Positions 1-5,197 of a DNA stretch of 5,197 bases are shown here, piece after piece. The stretch comes from Pseudomonadota bacterium (GTDB taxonomy: Bacteria > Pseudomonadota > Gammaproteobacteria > Burkholderiales > Casimicrobiaceae). Each line of letters opens with the position of its first letter. Positions within the stretch are counted from its first letter, which is position 1. The stretch spans positions 1-5,197 of the forward strand of contig JAKPSO010000310.1 of NCBI GenBank assembly GCA_029571495.1, in the 5' to 3' direction. Below the pieces are notes generated by a model. It searched no databases and was not told the origin of the DNA. It saw only the letters and a program-made list of their open reading frames with translations. The position numbers were made by a program, and so were the translations under genes.

Positions 1-278
1 ACCGCGCTCACGTACGTGCGATCAAGATCGCAGCGCAACGCCAACGCCTCCTGACTCAAGCCTCGCGCCACCCGCAGCGCGCGAATGTTATGTGCAAGCA
101 CCTGCCGAAGCGTTGCGCGTGACGACAAAGGTTTGGGAGGAAGAAGCGGCGCAGACACATCACAAGCATTGCCGTAAGCAGCGTTTGCGTCTACGGAGTT
201 TGTTTCTGCAATCGCTACAAATGAATTGGCGTCAATTCGCAGTGCCCATCGTGCATAAAACGTTCGTGGTGAGCCCAT
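1..278 (-). CDS. Partial XRE-family (Cro/C1-type HTH) transcriptional regulator, C-terminus beyond the window
   Basis: The minus strand is open from the in-frame TAA at 336-338 down to base 1, giving 92 codons from ATG 278. The visible end (residues 61-92, bases 95-3) reads LAHNIRALRVARGLSQEALA, then LRCDLDRTYVSA. This is the classic HTH_3/XRE pattern: an N-terminal helix NIRALR, recognition-pair helices around SQEALAL and RTYVSA, and a D-L-D turn. The family binds operator DNA as dimers; the target here is unknown. The window edge cuts the protein inside or just after the recognition helix. The start is uncertain. ATG 278 gives a roughly 60-residue N-terminal extension of no recognisable family and has no clear Shine-Dalgarno sequence. 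TTG 281, GTG 158 or GTG 101 are alternatives, and many small XRE proteins begin close to the NIRALR helix. The gene is divergent from the large RHS gene, so co-regulation is possible but nothing visible proves it. Confidence 0.72.
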   Translation of the reverse strand, partial: MGSPRTFYARWALRIDANSFVAIAETNSVDANAAYGNACDVSAPLLPPKPLSSRATLRQVLAHNIRALRVARGLSQEALALRCDLDRTYVSA

Positions 279-441
279 CAAACCATGAACGCCATCATCA
301 TTTTTGAGGCGGCAAGAATACGAGCACGGAAATCGTTACGCATCGAAGCAGTGGGGACCTACCCGGTGACGCGGGGCCACACGCGCAAACCATCTGCTAA
401 GCTTTTGACAAAACATAAACCACAAAAACAAACGGGTCACC
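279..441. other. Divergent intergenic region between the XRE gene and the RHS gene
   Basis: About 163 bp lies between the two opposed starts and should hold both promoters if both starts are right. On the + strand there is a perfect TTGACA at 405-410, but no TATAAT-like hexamer 16-18 bases downstream, so I do not call a promoter. The stretch 411-432 is A-rich (AAAACATAAAC, then CACAAAAACAAA), unlike the GC-rich surroundings, which fits a 5' untranslated leader. I saw no clear operator palindrome, riboswitch or terminator hairpin by eye. Confidence 0.4.
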
Positions 442-624
442 ATGAAACGAAACCTAACGGCGAACATCCGCGTGATCGCGACGCATCGGCGTCTCACAAG
501 TGCGTTTGCTTTCTATCTTGGAGCGGTATTGACAACGGTGATGTCGGCGGTTTGTGCGCTCGCCAAAGTACGAGCATGTGCAGCGATCGCGCTTATCTGG
601 TGTGCAATCGGAAGTGCGCATGCT
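442..624 (+). other. Predicted long N-terminal export signal
   Basis: Residues 1-61 hold a basic start (MKRN, then HRR at 15-17), a first hydrophobic stretch (about 18-41), a basic break KVR (42-44) and a second hydrophobic stretch (45-59). The region ends in SAHA, followed by AIVFSDDF, a good signal peptidase I site after Ala61. Two hydrophobic stretches are more than a normal signal peptide needs. Either this is an extended signal or translation begins later. TTG 529 has GGAG at 520-523 with 5-base spacing, and ATG 541 is also in frame; both leave a conventional signal of about 28-32 residues. The export call is firmer than the start. Confidence 0.7.
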
Positions 625-3600
625 GCTATCGTCTTCAGCGACGACTTCAACGGTGCCGTGCTAGACGCGGGCAAGTGGACCAAATACAACTGGCAAGGTA
701 GCGTCGGTGTCGTGGCCGTTGCCAACGGCACCGCTCACTTCCCTTCAGAGACGGCCGCAACGACCTGCGGCAAATTCACCTTTGCAGGCACCGGCGGCAT
801 TGTGGTTGAGTCGCGCATGGGGGGGCTCGAAGTCAATCGCGACGCATGGCTGCAATTGATGGAGGTCAATACCGGCGACTTCGTGGCAGCAAGCGAGTCA
901 AATTTCTGGGGTGGTATCTACATCGGCGGTACTGGCCAATTTTTAGCGGGATCGGGAGGCGGTGGAGGTAGCGAGGCGGCCATACGGGAATACCGAATGA
1001 CGCTTGTAGGAACTCAGCTCACGATTGAGCGCGGCGTGACCTTGGCGAACATCACATATTCACGCACCATCACGCTGCCATCATCGGCGGACGGAAAGAC
1101 ATTCGTCTTGCGAATTGGCACCGGTGGGCCACAGTATCAACCCGCTGATTTTGAATGGGTTAGAGTTGATGCGACGTCGGGTGCCGTCAATTCAAACTGC
1201 GATGCAGTGGGCATAGTTACTCCGGTTTCGCCCGCCGTCGTTGTGATCCCCGCTGCGAGTTTCGTGAACGGCCAGAACGTAGCAGTGGGTGCTGCTGCGT
1301 GCGAAGGCGGCATATACGGAGCAAACGTTCTTCTGAACGCGCCACCCTGCCTAAATCAGGCGCAGGCAGCGGAATTCGTGTTCAACGCGAGCGCAGGGCA
1401 ATACCGCTTGTTTGCTGAATACGCCGCTGAAATCTCGCGGCCAGTGCGACTGAAAATTAATACGGTGCTCGTCAACTCCAACGCACTTGAAGGCGCAACG
1501 GGCTGTTGGTTTGAGAACTGCCAGCAGTGGTTTGATCAGGGCGTCTTTACGTTGGCGGCCGGGCAGAACGTGCTGCGCGTCGAGCGCGACGGCTATTTCC
1601 CTCATATGCGCACTTTTCGCTTTGAGCCCGTGTCTGCGATTGATGGAGTCTGCGGCACCGCGAACGGCGTACGTGTAGCGACCGCACCGTCAGCAAACCT
1701 CTGCGCCATCGGAACCGCAAACCCCGCCACACTCGCCGGCCCCGGCCCGTGGGCGTGGTCTTGCTCTGGTGTCAATGGTGGGACGGCGGTGAGTTGTGCG
1801 GCACCTACGTCGCAGTTGATGTCATCCTGTGGCGTGCCTGTGACGGCTACGCCGTTTTCTGAGCAGTTTCTTGGAAATTCACTCGATCCAGCGCGCTGGG
1901 CGACTACTGGTGTCGGAACTGCCGGCACTATCGCGGTAACCCTAGGCAAGGCGCAGCTTAATGTCACCGGCGACACGCTCTTCGCGCAGACGATAGCCAA
2001 TCCGATTCCGCCGACGGGGGACTTTTCTGTCTACTGCAAAGGGCAGCACTACTCTAGCGGAGCTTCGCACGGCTCTTTGTGCACGGCCACCCAGAATCCC
2101 GCCCCGTCAGTCGCGGGACAAGACAGCGGGACGTACTGGGCCGTCTACGCACGCTACGGTCGGCACGGCGCATCGCTCGTAGCGTCAACCGGCACACCAG
2201 GCCCGCTTTATCTTGACTACAACAACCCCGCCGACATCGGTTCGACTCATGAATTCGAAGTCTGTTTTCGTGGCGACACCGCGGAACACTTCAAGGACGG
2301 CGTATCGCTCGGCACTACCACGCTGCCACTTGGTTGGATAAGGCCTCGCAACATCTATTTTGGAAATCCGGGCAGTCCCGGTGGACCTTTCACGAACTTG
2401 GAAACTAACGCAATCGAAGTGCGTGTGTTGCAATCGCTAGCTGTGAACGGCACCTGCGGAACCGCCAACGGCGCGGTCAGCGTGGTTCCTCCTACTGCAA
2501 ACCGTTGCAGCACGGGTACGCCGAATCCGACGGTCCTTATCGGAGTCGGCCCGTGGAGCTGGACCTGTGACGGGATAGCCGGTGGAACAAACGCGCAGTG
2601 CAGCGCATCGCAGCCATCCGAGCAAAATGCAGCCTCGATCAATCCATTCGCGAGTGGTACTCGGACGGCGAGCGACCCTATCGTGGTCGCGTCTGGTGCG
2701 CATTCAATTTCGCTGCCTCTCCTGAACGTGCAGGGCCGCATGCCGCTAGGTTTTGCGATTTCCTACACCTCGCTCAGCCCGTCGACCGACACTGGGGCGG
2801 GATTTGGTTGGACGCACCGTTACGGCGCGACGCTCAATCGAGTTGATAGCGTGACGGCTGCGGTTCAATGGCCGAATGGCCGGGTGACGCGATACCAAAA
2901 AGCGGGCGTGACCTGGTATCCACAAAGCGCTGACGCGAATGACAAGCTCGTCGAAAACGTTGATGGCTCGTGGACGCTCACCGATGCGGCTTTGACCAAG
3001 CACGAGTTTTCCTCGACCGGCGCGCTGCAAAAGCAAACGTCGCGCAGCGGCGTTGTGCTCAATTTCACTTACGCAGCTGGCAAGCTGACGACGGTCACCG
3101 ACCCGGTATCTGGTCGGTCCCTCAGCTTCACGTGGAATGCGGGCAACCGCATTGCAAGCGTTACAGCGCCGGGCGGTCAATCGGCGCAACTCGCGTATGA
3201 CTCTGCCGGTAATCTGGTGAGCGCTACAAACGGCGCCGGTGGAACCGTGACATACACCTACGACGCCAATCATCGCGCCTTGACTGGCACCAATGAACTT
3301 GGCGAGCAATTCTTCGCAAACACCTACGACGCACAAGGTCGCGTGATTGGGCAGGACGACGGCGTGATAGCTTCACCGACGACAGGGCTCGCCTACACGG
3401 CGTCCGCCGCAGGTTTCAAAACCGTGGTGACTGACCGTAACGCTAAGAGCGCAACCTACGAGTTCGACACGCAATATCGCGAAACAAAGGCCACCGATGC
3501 CACCGGGGCAGTCGTTGCAAAAACCTACGACGTCAACGGCAACGTGCTCACCCAAACCGACGCTAACGGGAAGGTCACCACGACCACATACGATGCGCGC

Positions 3601-5197
3601 AACAATCCGTTGACCGTCACTGACGCAGCGGGCCGCACGGTCACCATGACGTACGACAGCAACGACAACATGCTTACGATGACCGACGCGGCAGGTAGTA
3701 CGACAACGTTCACCTATGACGCAAGCAACCGCCTGTTGACGCGCAAAAACGCGCTCGATCAAACAACGACTTACGCGTACAACGCCAGCGGGCAAGTTAC
3801 GCAAGTGACACCGCCAAGCGGAGCAACCATCACCAGCACCTACGCAGCGGGGCAGCTGGCGACGATGACCGATGCCACCGGCAACACGACAGGCTTCGCC
3901 TACAACGCGAACGGTCAAGTAATCAGTGTGACGGACGCAGCCGGTGGCGTTACCACGTTCACTTACGACGGCATGGGTCGCGTACTCACCACTACCAACC
4001 CGCTCGGCCACGTCGTCACCAACGCATACGATGCACGAGGCCGGTTGCTCACGCGCACCGACGCGCGCGGCAACGCGACGACGTACGCCTACAACGCCAA
4101 TGACAAGCCCGTCAGCATCACCAACGCGCTAGGGCAAATCACAACGATGACGTACGACAACGAGGATCGCGTCACCGGCGTCACAGACGCGCGCGGCAAC
4201 ACCACCACGTTCGCCTACAACGCCCGCGGCGACCAAACCACCATAACCGACGCCCTTGGCCGGGCGGTCACCAAAACGATTGACCCGGCGGGCATCGTCA
4301 CCGCCATCACCAACGGCGCGGGCAACACCGCAAGCTTCACTTTCGACAATTCATACGCACTCGCCACCTCCACCGACGGGCTCGCCAACACCACGACGCT
4401 CACGCGCGATACGGCGGCTCGCGTCACGCGCAGCACCGACCCGCTCGGACGGCAAACCAATTTCACCTACGACGCGCTGTCTCGACTCGCTTCAACCACT
4501 GACGCACTTGCAGGCGTCGCCAGCCAAACGTTCGACGCGAACGGCAATCTGGTCACCATGACCGACCAGCGCGGCAACGCAACTGCTTTTGCGTTCGACG
4601 CGCATGGCCGCATGCTCAGCATCACCACGCCGGAAGGCAGCGTGGTCTCCAGCACGTACACGCCGCGCGGCCAATTCGCGACCATTACTAACGCTCGCGG
4701 CCAGGTCGCAACCTTCACGTACGACGCGGCAGGCCGCGTGACGCAGCGCAGCGACGCCACTGGCACCATCACTTACACCTACGACGCCAACGGCAACCCG
4801 CTCACCGTGTCGGACAGCGTGGGCACCATCACACGCGTGTTTGACGCACTAAATCGCGTCACCAGCTACACCACCGCACACGGCAAGACGATGGGCTACC
4901 AGTACGACGCAGCGGGCAATCTGACGCGCATCACCTACCCCGATAGCAAGCAGGTGAACTACACCTACAACGCAGCCAACCAGATGGCGACCGTGACTGA
5001 CTGGGCCAGCCGCGTCACTACCTATGGATACGACGTTGCAGGGCGCTTAAGCAACATCACCAACAGCAACGGCACCACAGTCGCCATGACCTACGACGCA
5101 GCAGGGCGTTTAACCGCCTACACCGACACCGTGAACGCCAACACTTACGTGTACGACGCAGCAGGCAACATCAGCAAAGAGAACAACCCGAATCTCG
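442..5197 (+). CDS. Large exported RHS/YD-repeat protein with N-terminal lectin-like and Cys modules (3' end beyond the window)
   Basis: One uninterrupted frame runs from ATG 442 to the last base: 1585 full codons, no stop. ATG 442 is the first start codon after the in-frame TGA at 406-408; GGG at 434-436 is only a weak ribosome-binding match. Order by residue: export signal 1-61; jelly-roll candidate 64-250, opening FSDDFNGAVLDAGKW; CBM6/35-like beta-sandwich about 262-397; four-Cys module 404-452; second jelly-roll candidate about 469-668, opening FSEQFLGNSLDPARW; second four-Cys module 672-720; RHS entry region (DUF6531-like) from DPIVVASGAHSISLPLL at 745, with the GFGWTHRY motif; YD repeats (RHS_repeat/TIGR01643 type) from about 873 onward. 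In this superfamily YD repeats wind into a hollow beta-shell around a C-terminal domain. That tip is not visible, so toxin, adhesin or wall-protein roles stay open. The N-terminus is Sec-like rather than PAAR-like, which argues against a type VI cargo effector. RHS identity is firm; the function is not. Confidence 0.95.
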   Translation, partial: MKRNLTANIRVIATHRRLTSAFAFYLGAVLTTVMSAVCALAKVRACAAIALIWCAIGSAHAAIVFSDDFNGAVLDAGKWTKYNWQGSVGVVAVANGTAHFPSETAATTCGKFTFAGTGGIVVESRMGGLEVNRDAWLQLMEVNTGDFVAASESNFWGGIYIGGTGQFLAGSGGGGGSEAAIREYRMTLVGTQLTIERGVTLANITYSRTITLPSSADGKTFVLRIGTGGPQYQPADFEWVRVDATSGAVNSNCDAVGIVTPVSPAVVVIPAASFVNGQNVAVGAAACEGGIYGANVLLNAPPCLNQAQAAEFVFNASAGQYRLFAEYAAEISRPVRLKINTVLVNSNALEGATGCWFENCQQWFDQGVFTLAAGQNVLRVERDGYFPHMRTFRFEPVSAIDGVCGTANGVRVATAPSANLCAIGTANPATLAGPGPWAWSCSGVNGGTAVSCAAPTSQLMSSCGVPVTATPFSEQFLGNSLDPARWATTGVGTAGTIAVTLGKAQLNVTGDTLFAQTIANPIPPTGDFSVYCKGQHYSSGASHGSLCTATQNPAPSVAGQDSGTYWAVYARYGRHGASLVASTGTPGPLYLDYNNPADIGSTHEFEVCFRGDTAEHFKDGVSLGTTTLPLGWIRPRNIYFGNPGSPGGPFTNLETNAIEVRVLQSLAVNGTCGTANGAVSVVPPTANRCSTGTPNPTVLIGVGPWSWTCDGIAGGTNAQCSASQPSEQNAASINPFASGTRTASDPIVVASGAHSISLPLLNVQGRMPLGFAISYTSLSPSTDTGAGFGWTHRYGATLNRVDSVTAAVQWPNGRVTRYQKAGVTWYPQSADANDKLVENVDGSWTLTDAALTKHEFSSTGALQKQTSRSGVVLNFTYAAGKLTTVTDPVSGRSLSFTWNAGNRIASVTAPGGQSAQLAYDSAGNLVSATNGAGGTVTYTYDANHRALTGTNELGEQFFANTYDAQGRVIGQDDGVIASPTTGLAYTASAAGFKTVVTDRNAKSATYEFDTQYRETKATDATGAVVAKTYDVNGNVLTQTDANGKVTTTTYDARNNPLTVTDAAGRTVTMTYDSNDNMLTMTDAAGSTTTFTYDASNRLLTRKNALDQTTTYAYNASGQVTQVTPPSGATITSTYAAGQLATMTDATGNTTGFAYNANGQVISVTDAAGGVTTFTYDGMGRVLTTTNPLGHVVTNAYDARGRLLTRTDARGNATTYAYNANDKPVSITNALGQITTMTYDNEDRVTGVTDARGNTTTFAYNARGDQTTITDALGRAVTKTIDPAGIVTAITNGAGNTASFTFDNSYALATSTDGLANTTTLTRDTAARVTRSTDPLGRQTNFTYDALSRLASTTDALAGVASQTFDANGNLVTMTDQRGNATAFAFDAHGRMLSITTPEGSVVSSTYTPRGQFATITNARGQVATFTYDAAGRVTQRSDATGTITYTYDANGNPLTVSDSVGTITRVFDALNRVTSYTTAHGKTMGYQYDAAGNLTRITYPDSKQVNYTYNAANQMATVTDWASRVTTYGYDVAGRLSNITNSNGTTVAMTYDAAGRLTAYTDTVNANTYVYDAAGNISKENNPNL
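631..1191 (+). other. First concanavalin A/LamG-like jelly-roll domain (candidate)
   Basis: Residues 64-250 open with FSDDFNGAVLDAGKW and close with DFEWVRVDA. The D-x-F-x-G-x-x-L-D-x-x-x-W opening and the V-R-V closing strand are typical of GH16/LamG-type beta-sandwiches in secreted bacterial proteins. No GH16 catalytic ExDxxE motif is visible, so I infer binding rather than hydrolysis. An uninterrupted five-glycine run (172-176) followed by Ser lies in what is probably a surface loop. Confidence 0.5.
1225..1632 (+). other. Carbohydrate-binding-module-like beta-sandwich (candidate)
   Basis: Residues about 262-397 contain the strand pattern AGQYRLFAEYAAEISRPVRL, an N-x-V-x-V-N segment, then GVFTLAAGQNVLRVERDG and a closing MRTFRFEPV. 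The order 'aGxYxLxxxYA ... RPVxLxIN ... GxxxLxAGxNxLRVxRxG ... F' is that of CBM6/CBM35-type galactose-binding-like domains, which grip sugars through loop aromatics. Cys287, Cys303, Cys355 and Cys360 could form two disulphides. The assignment rests on recognised pattern only. Confidence 0.5.
1651..1797 (+). repeat. Four-cysteine module, copy 1
   Basis: Residues 404-452 begin CGTANGV and contain PSANLC, GPWAWSCSG and GGTAVSC. Cysteines lie at 404, 421, 441 and 452 (spacing 17, 20, 11). This short module with a PWxWxC core recurs in secreted proteins of betaproteobacteria, often as a spacer between larger domains; its ligand is unknown to me. Two internal disulphides are likely in an oxidising compartment. 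It separates the CBM-like domain from the second jelly-roll candidate. Confidence 0.8.
1846..2445 (+). other. Second concanavalin A/LamG-like jelly-roll domain (candidate)
   Basis: Residues about 469-668 open with FSEQFLGNSLDPARW, which matches the first jelly-roll opening at F-S, F, G, L-D and W. They end with NAIEVRVLQ, parallel to DFEWVRVDA in the first copy. A central HEFEVCFRGD followed by a KDGVSLG hairpin fits a LamG-like sheet. Cysteines at 532, 547 and 608 add to Cys463 just before the domain. It is probably a diverged duplicate of the first domain. Confidence 0.5.
2455..2601 (+). repeat. Four-cysteine module, copy 2
   Basis: Residues 672-720 begin CGTANGA and contain PTANRC, GPWSWTCDG and GGTNAQC. 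Cysteines at 672, 689, 709 and 720 have exactly the spacing of copy 1 (17, 20, 11), and both copies span 147 bases. Outside the conserved positions they differ clearly, so the duplication is not recent. This copy forms the last disulphide-bearing part before the RHS region. Confidence 0.8.
2674..3057 (+). other. RHS-shell entry domain (DUF6531-like)
   Basis: Residues about 745-872 follow the usual start of RHS cores. DP plus a short strand and S-L-P-L-L is followed by PLGFAISYTS, the GFGWTHRYGATL motif, a W-P-N-G-R-V-T-R-Y hairpin, then SWTLTDAALTKHEFSSTGAL and SGVVLNF leading into the repeats. In solved RHS and TcB/TcC structures this region begins the beta-cage. The 24-residue linker before it is rich in Ser, Ala and Asn. 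Confidence 0.75.
3058..5197 (+). repeat. Array of 34 YD/RHS repeat units, 63 bp period
   Basis: From residue 873 to the window end I count 34 units with consensus [FY]TYDAxGR[VL]xxxTDAxGxxTT. Aligned by the Tyr (or its replacement) the anchors are 877, 898, 919, 940, 962, 985, 1008, then 21-residue steps to 1134, 1154, and 13 further 21-residue steps to 1427. They continue at 1447, 1467, 1488, 1509, 1530, 1551 and 1571. Units at 962-1008 are longer (22-23) and carry the common RHS segment NTYDAQGRVIGQDDG. Tyr-Asp is replaced in several units: Tyr-Thr at 985 and 1406, Tyr-Ala at 1134, Ile-Asp at 1280 and Arg-Asp at 1322. The repeats are Thr-, Asn- and Asp-rich and contain no cysteine. Neighbouring units differ strongly at the DNA level, so this is protein-level conservation rather than a fresh expansion. 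The array is cut by the window edge. Confidence 0.93.

Noticed and set aside
92..307. Small + strand frame opposite the XRE gene
   Set aside because: It is antisense to the recognisable HTH coding sequence, has no family resemblance, and is best explained as a shadow frame.
405..410. Perfect TTGACA as a -35 box for the RHS gene
   Set aside because: No TATAAT-like hexamer occurs 16-18 bases downstream, so the match alone does not support a promoter call. A second TTGACA at 529-534 lies inside coding sequence.
589..606. Lipoprotein signal at Cys54
   Set aside because: The residues before Cys54 are L-I-W, not a lipobox (L-A/S-G/A-C), and a good signal peptidase I site (SAHA before AIVF) lies just downstream.
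285..701. 138-codon + strand frame overlapping the start of the RHS gene
   Set aside because: It overlaps the signal and first domain in another frame. Its product is Arg/Cys-rich with no recognisable motif, typical of a shifted reading of GC-rich coding DNA.
2746..4011. Two long antisense frames (196 and 212 codons) opposite the RHS shell
   Set aside because: They mirror the repeated codon pattern of the YD array (Val/Arg/Gly-rich, repetitive) and match no family. The shorter antisense frames opposite the Cys modules are explained the same way.
3058..5197. Periodic 63 bp DNA as a CRISPR or satellite array
   Set aside because: The units are codon-phased, diverged at the DNA level and have no constant repeat separated by unique spacers. 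The periodicity comes from YD protein repeats.
442..5197. Type VI secretion Rhs effector
   Set aside because: The N-terminus is a signal region followed by lectin-like domains. No PAAR domain, VgrG or chaperone gene is visible in the window.

Overview
The window is dominated by one very large, previously unclosed reading frame on the + strand. It starts at ATG 442 and is still open at the last base (1585 complete codons visible). It encodes an exported RHS/YD-repeat protein. The far left edge carries the 5' part of a divergently transcribed gene (minus strand, 1-278) whose visible C-terminal end is a recognisable Cro/C1 (XRE) helix-turn-helix. The two starts are separated by about 163 bp. No RNA genes, insertion sequences, CRISPR array or terminator could be supported.

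The organism looks like a GC-rich proteobacterium, most likely a betaproteobacterium (Burkholderiales or relatives). This is inference from two things: the base composition with C/G-ending codons, and the Cys module (CGxANG ... PWxWxC ... GGxxxxC), which in my experience is common in secreted and repeat proteins of that group. The sequence alone does not fix the genus.

Layout of the large protein (residue numbers from ATG 442): an unusually long N-terminal export region (1-61); a concanavalin A/LamG-like jelly-roll candidate (about 64-250); a second beta-sandwich that looks like a carbohydrate-binding module (about 262-397); a four-cysteine module (404-452); a second jelly-roll candidate (about 469-668); a second four-cysteine module with identical spacing (672-720); a short linker; an RHS-shell entry domain (about 745-870); then 34 YD-type units (about 873 to the window end), most exactly 21 residues apart. 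All 18 cysteines of the predicted mature part lie before residue 721, and none follow.

A reasonable reading, part inference, is a surface or secreted protein. Its disulphide-stabilised, probably glycan-binding N-terminal half would lead a large beta-cage of YD repeats. In known RHS/TcC/teneurin-type proteins such a cage encloses or presents a C-terminal domain. That C-terminal tip, which would decide whether this is a toxin, an adhesin or something else, is outside the window, as is the C-terminal part of the neighbouring regulator. No complete new system can be claimed from what is visible. The most distinctive point is the architecture: duplicated lectin-like and Cys modules fused to a Sec-type YD shell, next to a divergent XRE regulator.
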